DNA of 64,000 bases from NCBI GenBank assembly GCA_964036275.1, contig OZ038434.1, forward strand, positions 11,303,060-11,367,059, given 5' to 3'. The stretch comes from Litoditis marina. Taxonomy: Eukaryota; Nematoda; Chromadorea; Rhabditida; Rhabditidae. Below are positions 25,601 to 36,300 of the stretch, piece by piece (the first letter of the stretch is position 1; every line of letters begins with the position of its first letter). The position numbers and the translations under genes were made by a program. Under the pieces are notes generated by a model that saw nothing but the letters and a program-made list of their open reading frames with translations, did not search any database and had not been told where the DNA came from.

Positions 25601-26475
25601 ACTGAGAGAAGGACAATGTATTCATTGGTTAGCTAACACTCACGTCGGATACGGTAACTGGGCATTGAACAGATACTTGGAAAAGCAGCGAAGACGCAAG
25701 AAGAAATGAGAGCAACATCACTATGTGACTGTTGTGACTAATCACTGTTACCTTATATGGCTTACATCCTCCGATTACGCCAGGCTCTTTTTTGATGGTA
25801 AAAACTTAGAAGATAGTCGAGTTTCGGCTGTTTTAATGTAACTGATAGCTAATCTGCCCCGTCCAGGGTGGTCCTATTGACGTGAAAGGCCAAATGGCTT
25901 AGAAAAACAATGCAGCTGACTTGTGTTTTGGATTTTATGGACTGCTTATTCTTGAGAATCAGCAAATCAAGCATATAATAGCATGAACTTTCATGGGAGC
26001 ATGAGATTTTGAAATATATGTTAATGTTCCACTGATACCGGTATATAGGTGGCCACGAAAGCCTTGTGAACTTCGTACGATCAATTTTGTATATGTGATC
26101 AGCGCATTGCGTAGTCTCGATCTGCATTATTGCTTCTAATAGTGAATATGGTAGTTTGCCGTCTTTGTTGGTGAAATAGAGACTAGAAGTCCGGAATCAC
26201 GTGTACTATTATGTATGGGCTTCCAAAACTATCTTGGGTGAAACGAAGTGCACTAACTCGTTCTTTTGCAGGCAAAGCGGACAACCCTCAGTTTCAAGAA
26301 ACATTTGGAACAGCTGTTTCTTATTTTCATCATTGGAATGGGTATATGTGTTGTGGTGTTCCTGATTGAGCTACTTATTGGATACTGGTCGCTTCGTCGG
26401 AAATCCAAGATGTACCACGTGGAGAGAAACTTCTCTGTAGAAACTGTCGAATCGTATGTTAGAACAGAGGAATAG
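16691..26475 (+). CDS. Short nematode-type ionotropic glutamate receptor-like subunit (5' exon missing)
   Basis: Twelve exons join in phase: 16691-16880, 17449-17516, 17606-17774, 17955-18028, 18497-18611, 18957-19016, 19567-19693, 19927-20116, 20368-20445, 20816-20899, 21168-21267 and 26272-26475, giving about 485 residues. Order: S1 ligand-binding half (RPIRVGVFEHNPDAF; ITPERMKVAHFTFP, where the Arg aligns with the ligand carboxylate-binding Arg of AMPA receptors), TM1 (WVTLMASILAVAIV), pore loop (NLFFYSLLEAFGIML), TM3 (ILEISLILAMMFV), S2 (SDLFESHQRYPTYYF; GGVFYSTYDIEFL; VIRDTTGIISYVAFG) and TM4 (FLIFIIGMGICVVVFLIELL). It is a ligand-gated cation channel by family. No amino-terminal domain is present, as in short IR-like receptors, and the usual SYTANLAAF motif has become QYYGTSMNS. 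The 5-kb last intron hosts an antisense gene. A first exon with signal peptide is expected but was not found. Confidence 0.88.
18203..18337 (+). mobile_element. MITE of the TATACT...AGTATA family in a receptor intron
   Basis: The most complete copy: TATACTAGAAGTAAATTGA at one end and TAATTGACTAGCAGTGTATA at the other (imperfect inverted repeats). TCACGTGA and TTTCACGTGG lie inside. It lies between exons 4 and 5 of the glutamate-receptor-like gene. Confidence 0.65.
20465..20570. ncRNA. Near-perfect 43-bp intronic hairpin (possible small-RNA precursor or MITE)
   Basis: 20465-20507 is the reverse complement of 20528-20570 over 43 bases with a single mismatch (a G-A change that would be G-U in one RNA sense), closing a 20-base loop. 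It lies in intron 9 of the receptor gene. The stem is GC-rich in its centre (TCTCGGCGCGTCAGTCC). Long perfect stems of this sort give siRNA-like rather than typical microRNA precursors, or are young palindromic MITEs. No expression evidence is available here. Confidence 0.55.
21268..24640. other. First two thirds of the 5-kb last receptor intron
   Basis: No exon of the receptor is needed here because exon 11 joins exon 12 in phase 0. Two GC-rich islands (21340-21500 and 21840-21960) stand out against AT-rich DNA and look like foreign repeat sequence. An ATTTATTT low-complexity stretch follows at about 24050. Confidence 0.5.
23930..24045 (+). mobile_element. Decayed fragment of a non-LTR retrotransposon reverse transcriptase (RTE-like)
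   Basis: Frames read KNWIDDG and, after a one-base shift, ETDYSEVSYLGGTVS, resembling the block E-V-x-S-Y-x-Y-L-G near the end of RTE-type reverse transcriptases. It is short and frameshifted. The assignment is from motif resemblance only. Confidence 0.3.
24657..25718 (-). CDS. Nested small secreted cysteine-rich protein, DUF281-like
   Basis: Three exons on the strand opposite the host gene join in phase: 25718-25644, 25356-25329 and 24901 to at most 24657. Exon 1 encodes a clear signal peptide, MLLSFLLASSLLFQVSVQC. Exon 2 is Thr-rich (TTSTAATTP). Exon 3 reads CASCPLNTFYDDDFCPTY, then ATDGCIAVPASKAITTTT and GCLEVTC. The C-x-x-C-P...T-D-G-C...T-T-T...G-C-x-x-x-T-C pattern is that of nematode secreted domains such as DUF281. 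The open frame runs to a stop at 24657, but the tail after HGK looks like intron read-through from a GTACAC donor near 24744, so the 3' end is uncertain. Predicted length is about 115 residues if unspliced there. The function is unknown. Confidence 0.55.
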
Positions 26476-27316
26476 ATTTAGTAGATTAGATATTTTCATG
26501 TCATCTAGTAGATTTCTTTGACAAGAGCTTTGATCGAGACAGTGAACCATATTTTTTCTAGAGTTAATTTGTTGTTATGACCAAACTCTGTATTTTGTTC
26601 TGTGAATTCGGTGGAAAATTCCGAGAATGGAAAACTCTAGAATATTATAGATTTGCTTATCGTGCTTTTATGCGCAATGAATGTAATTTTCCGTTAATTT
26701 ATTCGCAAATTAGCGAGAACAAATGAATATCAGAGTACATGCCATGCTGTATACAGAATAAACAACAACCACAAATCAGGCTCACAAATGCATAAGGTGA
26801 GATCAATAGGTGAGCCGAAAAGAAACACAACTTATGCGAGGGCTTGTCCAAATTATGCGCGAATGGAGCGAACAAGCCTTCTAACAAGTTGAAGAACATG
26901 CAACATGAGATACTGTAGTAACCGAAAAGAGGAAGAACCGGGTAACTAGCGTAACAAAACAACAAATAAACTAAATAACAGTGAACTGTGAACAACTAGA
27001 AACCATCGAGAACTAATTATTACGCTATCAATAGGATAACAAATTGACAACTTATTACAACAAACAACAAAAAGGGTCAACTTAAAAACATGCGCTTATT
27101 AAGATATAATCCATTTTCAAGCAGATGCACTTTATCAAATGCATCAAAAAGGTAGGATGCCCACTCAGAGTATTAAATACAACTAACAACAAGACGAGAA
27201 AACAGAACAAACTATCCAAGGCACTGAAGAACCGTAATAATGAAATGATAATAGTTCTGAATCTTAAGTAAATTGAGAAGAACATATCTGACCCATTCGG
27301 AGTGCGCCTATTTCTA
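26476..27316. other. Convergent 3' intergenic region
   Basis: This lies between the stop codons of the receptor gene (plus) and Notch (minus). AATAAA on the plus strand at 26757-26762 could serve the receptor transcript, and TTTATT at 26697-26702 (AATAAA on minus) could serve Notch, which would make the two 3' UTRs overlap. No other feature was seen. Confidence 0.45.
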
Positions 27317-30300
27317 CTATTTGAAGGTCTGCATGAGGGGCGGCATCGAATACGGGCTTGGAAGAGATCCCGTTTCCTGAAAATGAACACATGAATATGG
27401 TAATAGTGTACAACCTATTTAAAAAAAACTTACAACACTTGTAAATGATAAAGGACATGGGTGTGGTATCACAACAGCCTACTCCCTCCATCTGGTATTT
27501 CTTGAAGAATGTCGTTTGTTGAAAATCATCAAAATCAAGTCTTCAAAGAAAAGTAGAAACTTTTCAATACTCATATCGTATTTGTAGAAAACCGATATTT
27601 TACAGAATAAGTGGTGTAAGATCCCTTGGTTCTGATATTCGGATGTCTCACTTCAAAGTACGCTGAAAAGTCACCTTATGTATGTGTAGACTGTAGAAGC
27701 AGACGCTTCGAATAAAAATGAGATATAACTCTAGACTTACACTTATCGTGTTGCAGGGTGAGCCGGTTGACTGTCGGGCATTGTTCGGAGGAACCCGAGC
27801 ACACGAGGGGGGAGGGCTGAGCACGTCATAGATACTGCCTGCAACGAACATACACACATCATTATTGTTATTAAACCGACGGAAACAAAGAAAATATATA
27901 CGTAAAGAGAGTCGAAATTTGAGTCAACATCACCAGAAACTTTGGATAAAAGAATATAAACTTTCGATTTTGACAACTTACTGTAGATTGGCGATGTTGA
28001 TACAGCAGGGAGCGTGTTCGCTCGTACGGCATAACCGCCTAGACCCAACACCTGGAATGAGCTGAAATTGATCGAAAGAAACAATTCCCCGAAAAAGAAA
28101 AAGATCGCCCGTCTAATTCTTTAAATGCCGCCTACATTTTTGTGACCGAAAAAGTAAAACTACATTTTTTGAATACCCAAAACCAGTGTTCAAGGGCGAA
28201 AGCTAACTTTACTTTGTTTACCATATTTTCGTGTATGGGTTTAATCGCGCTCCCTACAGTGATCGTTAAACAAAGTGAGCTTTCTTGAATGTCCACACCT
28301 ATAAAGTTGCAACCAATTTTCGGTAAATCATCGGTAATTTTGTATGAAATGCGTTAATACCCGCGCCCGTACTTTTCTTACAGGAATTTCTTCACAACCC
28401 CCTCTCCCATGAGACGTATACGTACCTGTGCGGGTGGAGTGAGAATGGGTAACTTCCTTCTGCCGTCCAAACTAGGTCGTGACGAGTGGACGGAGACATC
28501 GCCGGCTCCAACGGTGAAATCTTGCTCCTGGGACATTTGAGATCCAGACAAACGTTTCCAGTCCCCCGCTCCAACCTGCTGTCTGAAGCGAAAAACAGTG
28601 TATTGGTATTGGTGTATTGGACCAGCCAGAACAAAATAGTAAATGACACAAGGTCGCTTGCATAGTACACGGCTGTTAAAGTTTATTTAAAGGTCAGCTC
28701 CTAGCGGAGTGCAGTTTAAGCATAATTTCACATTGTAAGTAAGCCACGTGTCTTATATAAAACGTTATTACCCCAACGGAACCCTGAAAAATTGAATGAA
28801 AACAACTTACTTCTCCCCATCTAGCCGAATCTGCTCGATCACAGAAGGTGGGCCGTTCATCAATGGTACAGTGAGAGCGTTGTTACTGCGCGTGAAGGAA
28901 TCTAAATGATACGAACTGAAACATTGTGCACTGGTTTATTTCGATTTTCAGCAGAAAACGGTCGCTTGGTAAAACCGTCCTTACCGGTAGCGGTATAAAC
29001 CATGCTCATGAAAATTTCGTTCTACCGTAACATAATAACACCCCGATTATGCTCAAATATAGGTCATCTAATGAGATGTTTGAAAAAATACGGACCAGCT
29101 CGATCCAAAGTGCTCTCCAGACTGTGATATCCGTCACTGCTCTCTCTTCGTTGTTGACCGACTGTACGATCAGCTGACGATACAACACGTGGGCGCTGGA
29201 ATTCAAAATAAAACCTATTGATACCTAAATCACAATACGTAGAACACGCGTCTTGCTCTTATTTTGAAGTGAAATCGCAACAAAAAAACTAGCTAAAATA
29301 CAAACGACCATCCAATTGCAACTATGCATACCTTTATTCTATTCAAAGAGCGAGGCGTTGAGACGGTTTTACTGGACTTTTTGGGATGATTGTTCCGCAA
29401 CAGTTCCAGAACAGCCCACTGTGCTCGCTCCTCAGCCAGACGGTACGGCGTTCGATCTGGAAACACCAGAGAAGGTGACCGAAGATCTCGATACATGATT
29501 ATGAGTTAAGCATACGGACACAGGGAAATAAAAACTGCTAATTGACAGCAAAGTTACTGCCGTTCTACCCCGGTTTGACTGCTGATTTACCGCTGGTAAG
29601 GGGTAAATCGACAGCGTTCCATTATAGAAACGTTCTGTTCTATTGTAGAACTAGCATTGTTTCCATAAGGAATAACTCGAGTTTGGATTGCGTCGGAACA
29701 CGAACAAGGTTGGAGATATAAGTTTATATGCGAGCGAGCGTAACAACGAAGGGTGGCGAGCGGACTGCCCAGGGAAACGACCTAAGGGGGCGGGGCGGGT
29801 GCCACGAGCCAACCAAACCGGTTGCCCCATGGCACGACAGTAGACCTGCAGTAAACCCGCAGTAACTGCGCAGTACACTAATTGATATTCAAATCTATCA
29901 CAAATAATCAAAATAATACTTTTTCAAAAAAATAGTTTCATTTAACGCAATAGGAGCGCTCTATGCATCCTACCAACATGAAAGGAAAATAGGACACTTT
30001 TCTGTTCTCGAAAAGTACTTCAAACTTGGGTAATTAAACCGAAATCAGCTGAAACCTCAACGACTAGTGATGGAGAAGTCCGTACTTAAGTAAGGGCGGA
30101 AAATATTTTTTTTTCAAAATTCGTTTTTAAGGGTGAAAATGCATTCAATTTTCCAATATGCATGAATATTAGTTGTACATCAGGATATCTGAACAAATTT
30201 TTGGACAATCATGATTTGGTGAAGAAATTGAAGTCATGAGTAATAACTATGAAAATTCTTCTCTAAAATTTCCATTATATGGTTTTCCATCATGATTTGC

Positions 30301-33300
30301 TAAGTAAAATTTCATCATTCCATTTTAAACGATTGAATACTCATATTGTAAAAATGCAGTTGTCAGGAACTCATCATAACGATCGAAAAAAGTTGGACTG
30401 TCAGACTTGAAAAAATTTAATCGCTCATTTTCTCGAAACTCATTTGTATAATCTCCGATACGTTTATTCTTTCAGTTTTTGAGTTATAATATTGCATTTC
30501 CACACGAAACACGCACTTTTGAACAACTTACTACGGATCTACTGCGGGTTTACTGCAAGTATACTGAGGATCTACCACGGGTTCGCCTTACTACGGGTTT
30601 ACTGCGGATTTAACCCTGGTCACGAAATTCCTATGGAGGTAAAAAAGAGACAAACCCTAGCTTAGCTAGTGCTATTAAACTGGAAAACTGAAAATTACCC
30701 AAACGGTACCTTACCAGATCAAAGTAAAACCTGGAGCATAAATCAGAACAAGTAGTGAAGAGTGAAGAAGGTGAGCTCACCATAAATATCCACGGTAGCG
30801 GTATGCGCATTACATTCGAGTAGAGCCGATACAGCTTCCAGGTGTCCGTCTTTGCAGGCGAGATGCAGTGGTGTCGCACCCTGAAGAAGTAATCAATAAT
30901 CCCACACATTATTCATGTTAGGAGAGCAAATCTCAAGCTCACAAACAAAATTGAAATGAATAAAACTCCCCTGTTTTCATGTATTAGCAACCAGGTTCAC
31001 ATACGCATTTTACCCGGTCTGTAGGATAGAAAGTAATTTTCGGGTTTTTGATAAAAACAAATTAAAAATGTCGCTTTATCAAACACCTTTTCACTTTGTT
31101 GGAATAGTATCTATACCTACCATTTCATCTGTCAGACTGACATCAGCCCCATAAGCTGAGAGATAGTGAATGAGGTGCGGAATGTTGTTTATGGCCGCAT
31201 AATGCACAGCACTGCGTCCCTGGAAAGATAGACGATGAATAGTTTCTGGAGTGAGAGATAGATTCACATCACAACTTAACAATACCTATGAAATCCAAAC
31301 GAAAATACAAAGCTACAACTACGCTGTACTGCTCTCTAACTGTCGATAATTTTGTTGTACTGCAATTTGATGGTCACATTTAATTGGTACATTAATTCGT
31401 GTATTCGCAATGTAAAATGGTAAAATTGTCATATTATTCAGAAACTACTGTCAATAACCACATTACCACACACCAAATCATCAATCAAAGCCCAAGTTCT
31501 TTGATGTTCTCCTTGGAGCGCCAGCGAGAATATACTTGAGCGAGGTACCCTGAAAAACAGAAAACCCATTCGAGATCTTTGCAGAAATATTGGTTATTCA
31601 AAATTAAATATCGAGATATAGAGATGATTGATAGGATTGGAAAATGTCGACATTGTGAAAAAAACCAATATTCTAGTGTAACGACATACCTTCTCTGCTG
31701 TGTATAATATAAACTGGAGAATGAAACATATCCTAATATTCATTTATCTATAGCCTTCAACCGATTTTTTCTCTTTCTAATACAACTTGACTTGAGGGAG
31801 TAGTTTACATTTGCCACCTTTGGGGGGCGATTATACACCATGCTTATTTACTGCAATCTTGGGTTGAGTGGGGGGTGATTGTTCATCAGTTCCGGGTATG
31901 TACTATCACCCCCTATTTTGTATTGTGGGGGGTGATTGTTAATTGTCGAAGATGTACAATGTCCCCCCACCCATTTACCAATTACCCCCCACCCTCGCGC
32001 GACTTTTCTGGGATTTCAATTAGGTGGGGGGTAATAGTACCACGAGGGGTGATTGCTGGGTGGGGGGCGATTGTACATTTTTCCCCAACTTGAGATGTGT
32101 CCTACACTATAGTGACCGTACCCCAGTAAAGTTATCCGAATACTCAAAAAAATTTGAAAAGCGGACTACTTTTCTCGCCGAACAAAAGAAAATCAGTCAA
32201 ATTTTAATTCAACGTCAACCAATGGATTTTTACATCTGAAAACGGACTACTTTTTGTCGCTTTGTAGGACCTTACTGGGGTATGATAGTGACACACACCG
32301 CCCAGGACCTAACATAGAAGAACAAAGTCACCAACAAATCTCAAGAAAACGTAATCTACCTAGATCCTTCAACGTAGATATCTGACGTAGAGTTGTCTGC
32401 CCTATGACAATCTCGTCTTTTCTTTCCAATTGCTTGTACCAGCAGGGTGTAACAGTCGAGATGCGGATGACCTACCCTAGCCGCGTAGACCAACGAACTC
32501 TGACCCAGCAGATTACGATCGAATATCTGAACAGTTAAATCGTTCCAAACTAGATGCTAAAACAATCTAAAAAAAAGTGTTGTGAAAATAATGCTTGTCC
32601 AGTGTCCATACGAATTCGTACGGACATCAAATCAAATGTCTCTCTTCTTCTGTATGTTGTTTTGGCTAACTTCCTAGAGCAATAAAGCATAAAACACGTA
32701 AAAGTACCAACTACCAATATGAAACATTTACCCGTACACCACGGAATGGAAGAAAGGAACGCATGAAAATGGTTATGTTGCTTCTTCCAAGAATAACTCA
32801 CGTCAAACTGATCACTGGCAACCAGTAGGTTGAGCATCTCGAAATCGTTATTGGCAACTGCATGGTGAAGAGGACCTAATCCTTGACCATCGACCTGGAT
32901 ATAGTTGCAAATATATTCCTATATTATCTATTCTGTTTGTGCAGTTTCCTCTGTCGTAAAATGAACCCAACTTTTGAAAAAACTAAAAAAAAAACTCTGG
33001 GGACCTCCTTTCATCAATAAAACTTCTGTACAGTACATATACGTGGTGAATACAAACTAAACACTGATACTTTCTTACCGCGTCTACGACCTCGTCAATT
33101 GAAGTAATCATTTCTGACACCGTATGCAAATCTCCTCTACGAATAGCCAAAAGAAGAGCAGGGTCTTCTGAAAAACCATATTTGACCGAAGAAAACTGGA
33201 ACTGCTTGATTACTTTTCAATGACGCAAACTAACTGAATCCCGAAATTGCTTGTTGGAAGTCGGATAATACCTATACCTACATCACACGTGGAAAACAAC

Positions 33301-36300
33301 TACTCTGTCAGGTCAGTACGTGCGAAACGGCGTAATTTGGCTGAGTCCACCCGATTCTCATTCTCATAACACAATACAGTAACAACAACCGATCAGTCAG
33401 CCGTCTATGACTACGATTGAAAGTGACAGCTTACCTTGCATGAGGGGAGGATACACAACATCCGCTGAGCGATTATTCTGAAATTGGAATTGTCCGTACC
33501 AAGATACACATTACAAACACAAGAAAACAAAACTACTTAAGAAACTAAAATAAATTGTACATGTGCACTAGGGTTGTTAAAGTGTAAAGTCTAACTCGAA
33601 AAACTCGACAATTCGAGTCGAGCCGACCTCGAAATATTTCAAAATTCGAAAACTCTAATTTTCGCCAAACTCGAAAGATCAAAATTTTGAACTCAAAAAA
33701 TGAACTTTTCGGCTCCGAAAACACTCAAAACTTGACTCGACTCGGAAAACTCGAAAATTTTCGAGTTGAGTCGAGCTCGAAATTTCCCAATACTCGAAAT
33801 TATGAACTCGATTAACAACCCTAATGTGCATGTATACATAATGAAGCACTAGAGAAACGAACGCTGACCAATACGATGAGTAGAACCACTCCCAACACTT
33901 GTGAGAGTCGGATGAGAAGTAAATTACAAGCTAACTCTCACCTTGATTTCATGTGGCGGAGAATCGGGATTATAGGGTGGCGTCGGAGGCTGGTAGGCAA
34001 ACTCATCTGAACATCGCAAGTAAACTACATAAACAACAGCATTAAACTATATTGAACGCAAAAAATCGGTACAAACCCACTTTTCTATTCATTTTACAGC
34101 ACTGAAACCTCATAGAAGAGAGAAGACAAACTGCAGCCAGATGGCAGGTTAAGTGCCACTCATAACACTTTTCTCATAAATACCTTGAACTAATCGAATT
34201 GAATAGAAACTGACTAGGAATCGTCCAAATCGGAGCAGATACCACCTTCCTTCGTGAGTTTCTGACATGAACTATCACCAATAGCACGACAATAATCAGG
34301 AGCACGACGAGAGCGAAGGCGAGAACAAGAAGCAATGGTAGAGCATGTCGCCAACCGGGTGCCTGCAAACGATCTTTATCAACAAGTTAATCTCTGAGAA
34401 TTTACCCACTGAACCGTAAGATGATGGGCCGCAAAAGAGATATAATAAGGAAAGGAAATGACAGAAAATGAAACTAGTGATAACTATTTGGGAGGCTTTT
34501 TGAGAAACGATACAAACGAAAACTATAAGGCCCTCTCACTTATAACTAAAATATATACTTGACAGTTTTATTCTGAATCACAAATCACTGCAACTTCGGC
34601 CTATAATAACACACCTCTTTGTTCATAGCGGAGATTGTACTAATTGCCATGGTTCCAATCTTGATCCGATTACGAGCCATCTCTATAGATAGAAACTGAA
34701 CGGCCAAAGTGACACTGAAATAAATTATGGTTATGCCCATACACCGCCAAGGTCTCTTATCAGATGGAGAGTTGCGAACTAATTTCTATGAAAAGTAGGG
34801 GTCGCGAGTTGAAAAACAGCGAATTTCATACAAAACTAGTGAAAATCAAACCAAAAATTCACGAAAATCGCAGTTTTGAACAGTTTTGGACGGGTCGCGA
34901 CTCAGAAAAGAAGGGGATATCTCGAGATTTCACGAAAAATGAGAGACCCTTGGTGGTGTATGGTTATGCCGAGTCGAGCCCTACGAATTGCAGACGTTAC
35001 CGAGAGTTGGGGTTGCGACACCTCTGATTGAGATTGAGTACCAGAACTTTCAGTGAACCCCGTGATTATGAGCCAAAATTCAAACCAGTTCCTCTATCAT
35101 AGAATGAAAAATGAAAGGAAGATACTGTGAACTACCACGATTAATACCAAATAATTGATTATATCTATGACCTTGCAAATGTGCTTATAATTATGAGGAG
35201 AAGTACCTTTCAAAGCAATTGACTACTTTCGGGTTGAACTGCATAGAATGGTTTTTCATTCTTCGACATCCGGTGGTGTCAATATCGAAGAAGACTATCG
35301 TTCCTTGAGCGGTTGAATAGTTGCTGAAAAAAGATTAACGTAGTAAAGCTGTCAATACGTTGAACGTATGATCGAAACCGAACATCAATTGCTGGCAAAC
35401 CTACGTCGACAATCTAAATTTCACTAAGGTGAGATTATCTTACGCGAACACGAAGGAACCAGCTTTTCAACTAAAATAATCAAACTTTATGATTTCGCAT
35501 TAAAAAAAGGGGAAATTTTGAGACATGAGGTCTGATATGTAAATACATCAATATAATTTACCGTGCAACCAATTGTTCGTCCATAGTTGGCACCCGCCGA
35601 CCGAGCCCTTCGATTCCAACATACTTCCACTCGGGATCCCACTCGAAGACTAGACGACCCCAGTGGTCGGAGGCCACCTTCACGTGACCGTTGAAAAGAC
35701 GCTGCAAATCAGAGTATTACTAATATCATATCCACGGAAACTTGATAGAGAGAAGAATTTAATCGACAAAAGTTCATGGAACACTGTAGAGAACATTAAA
35801 TTAACCAGTGGACGTTCTATTTCCAAGAATCAGATTAAACTTCTGAGTATCAATGTCAATCATACACCAGTAAGGTCTGACTAAGTGACAAAAAGGTAGA
35901 CCGATTTCCATGTTTTCGGCTAAAAAGTAGTCCGTTTTTCGAATTTTTCTGACTATTCGGACAACCTTGCTGGTGTATGATGTCAATACTTGTACCAACG
36001 AGCTAGACTACGATGAACACAACAATGCTCTCTTAACCGACCAGAGAGATGAATCAAATTTAGTTCCTAAAACATCACACTTTCTAGTTTGTTCTAAATA
36101 CGAAGACAATTCGATTTTCGATATATTCGATACAATCTACCTGTCCCAAATCCGACTGCAACCATCGTAGATTGTTCAGGACAACAGAGGGTGGCGCCAG
36201 CACAGACACCCCGATCAGCTGAGAGTCTTCCCCGAGTCGAGCTAGGGCATCGGGCAGCTGGAATGCACAATGGGTATATAATCGAACATTCGAACAGAGA

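Noticed and set aside
31220..31282. Upstream extension CDVNLSLTPETIHRL of a Notch ankyrin exon
   Set aside because: The TTTCCAG acceptor at 31220 joins the previous exon in phase and gives a standard ankyrin start (GRSAVHYAA), so the extension is intronic.
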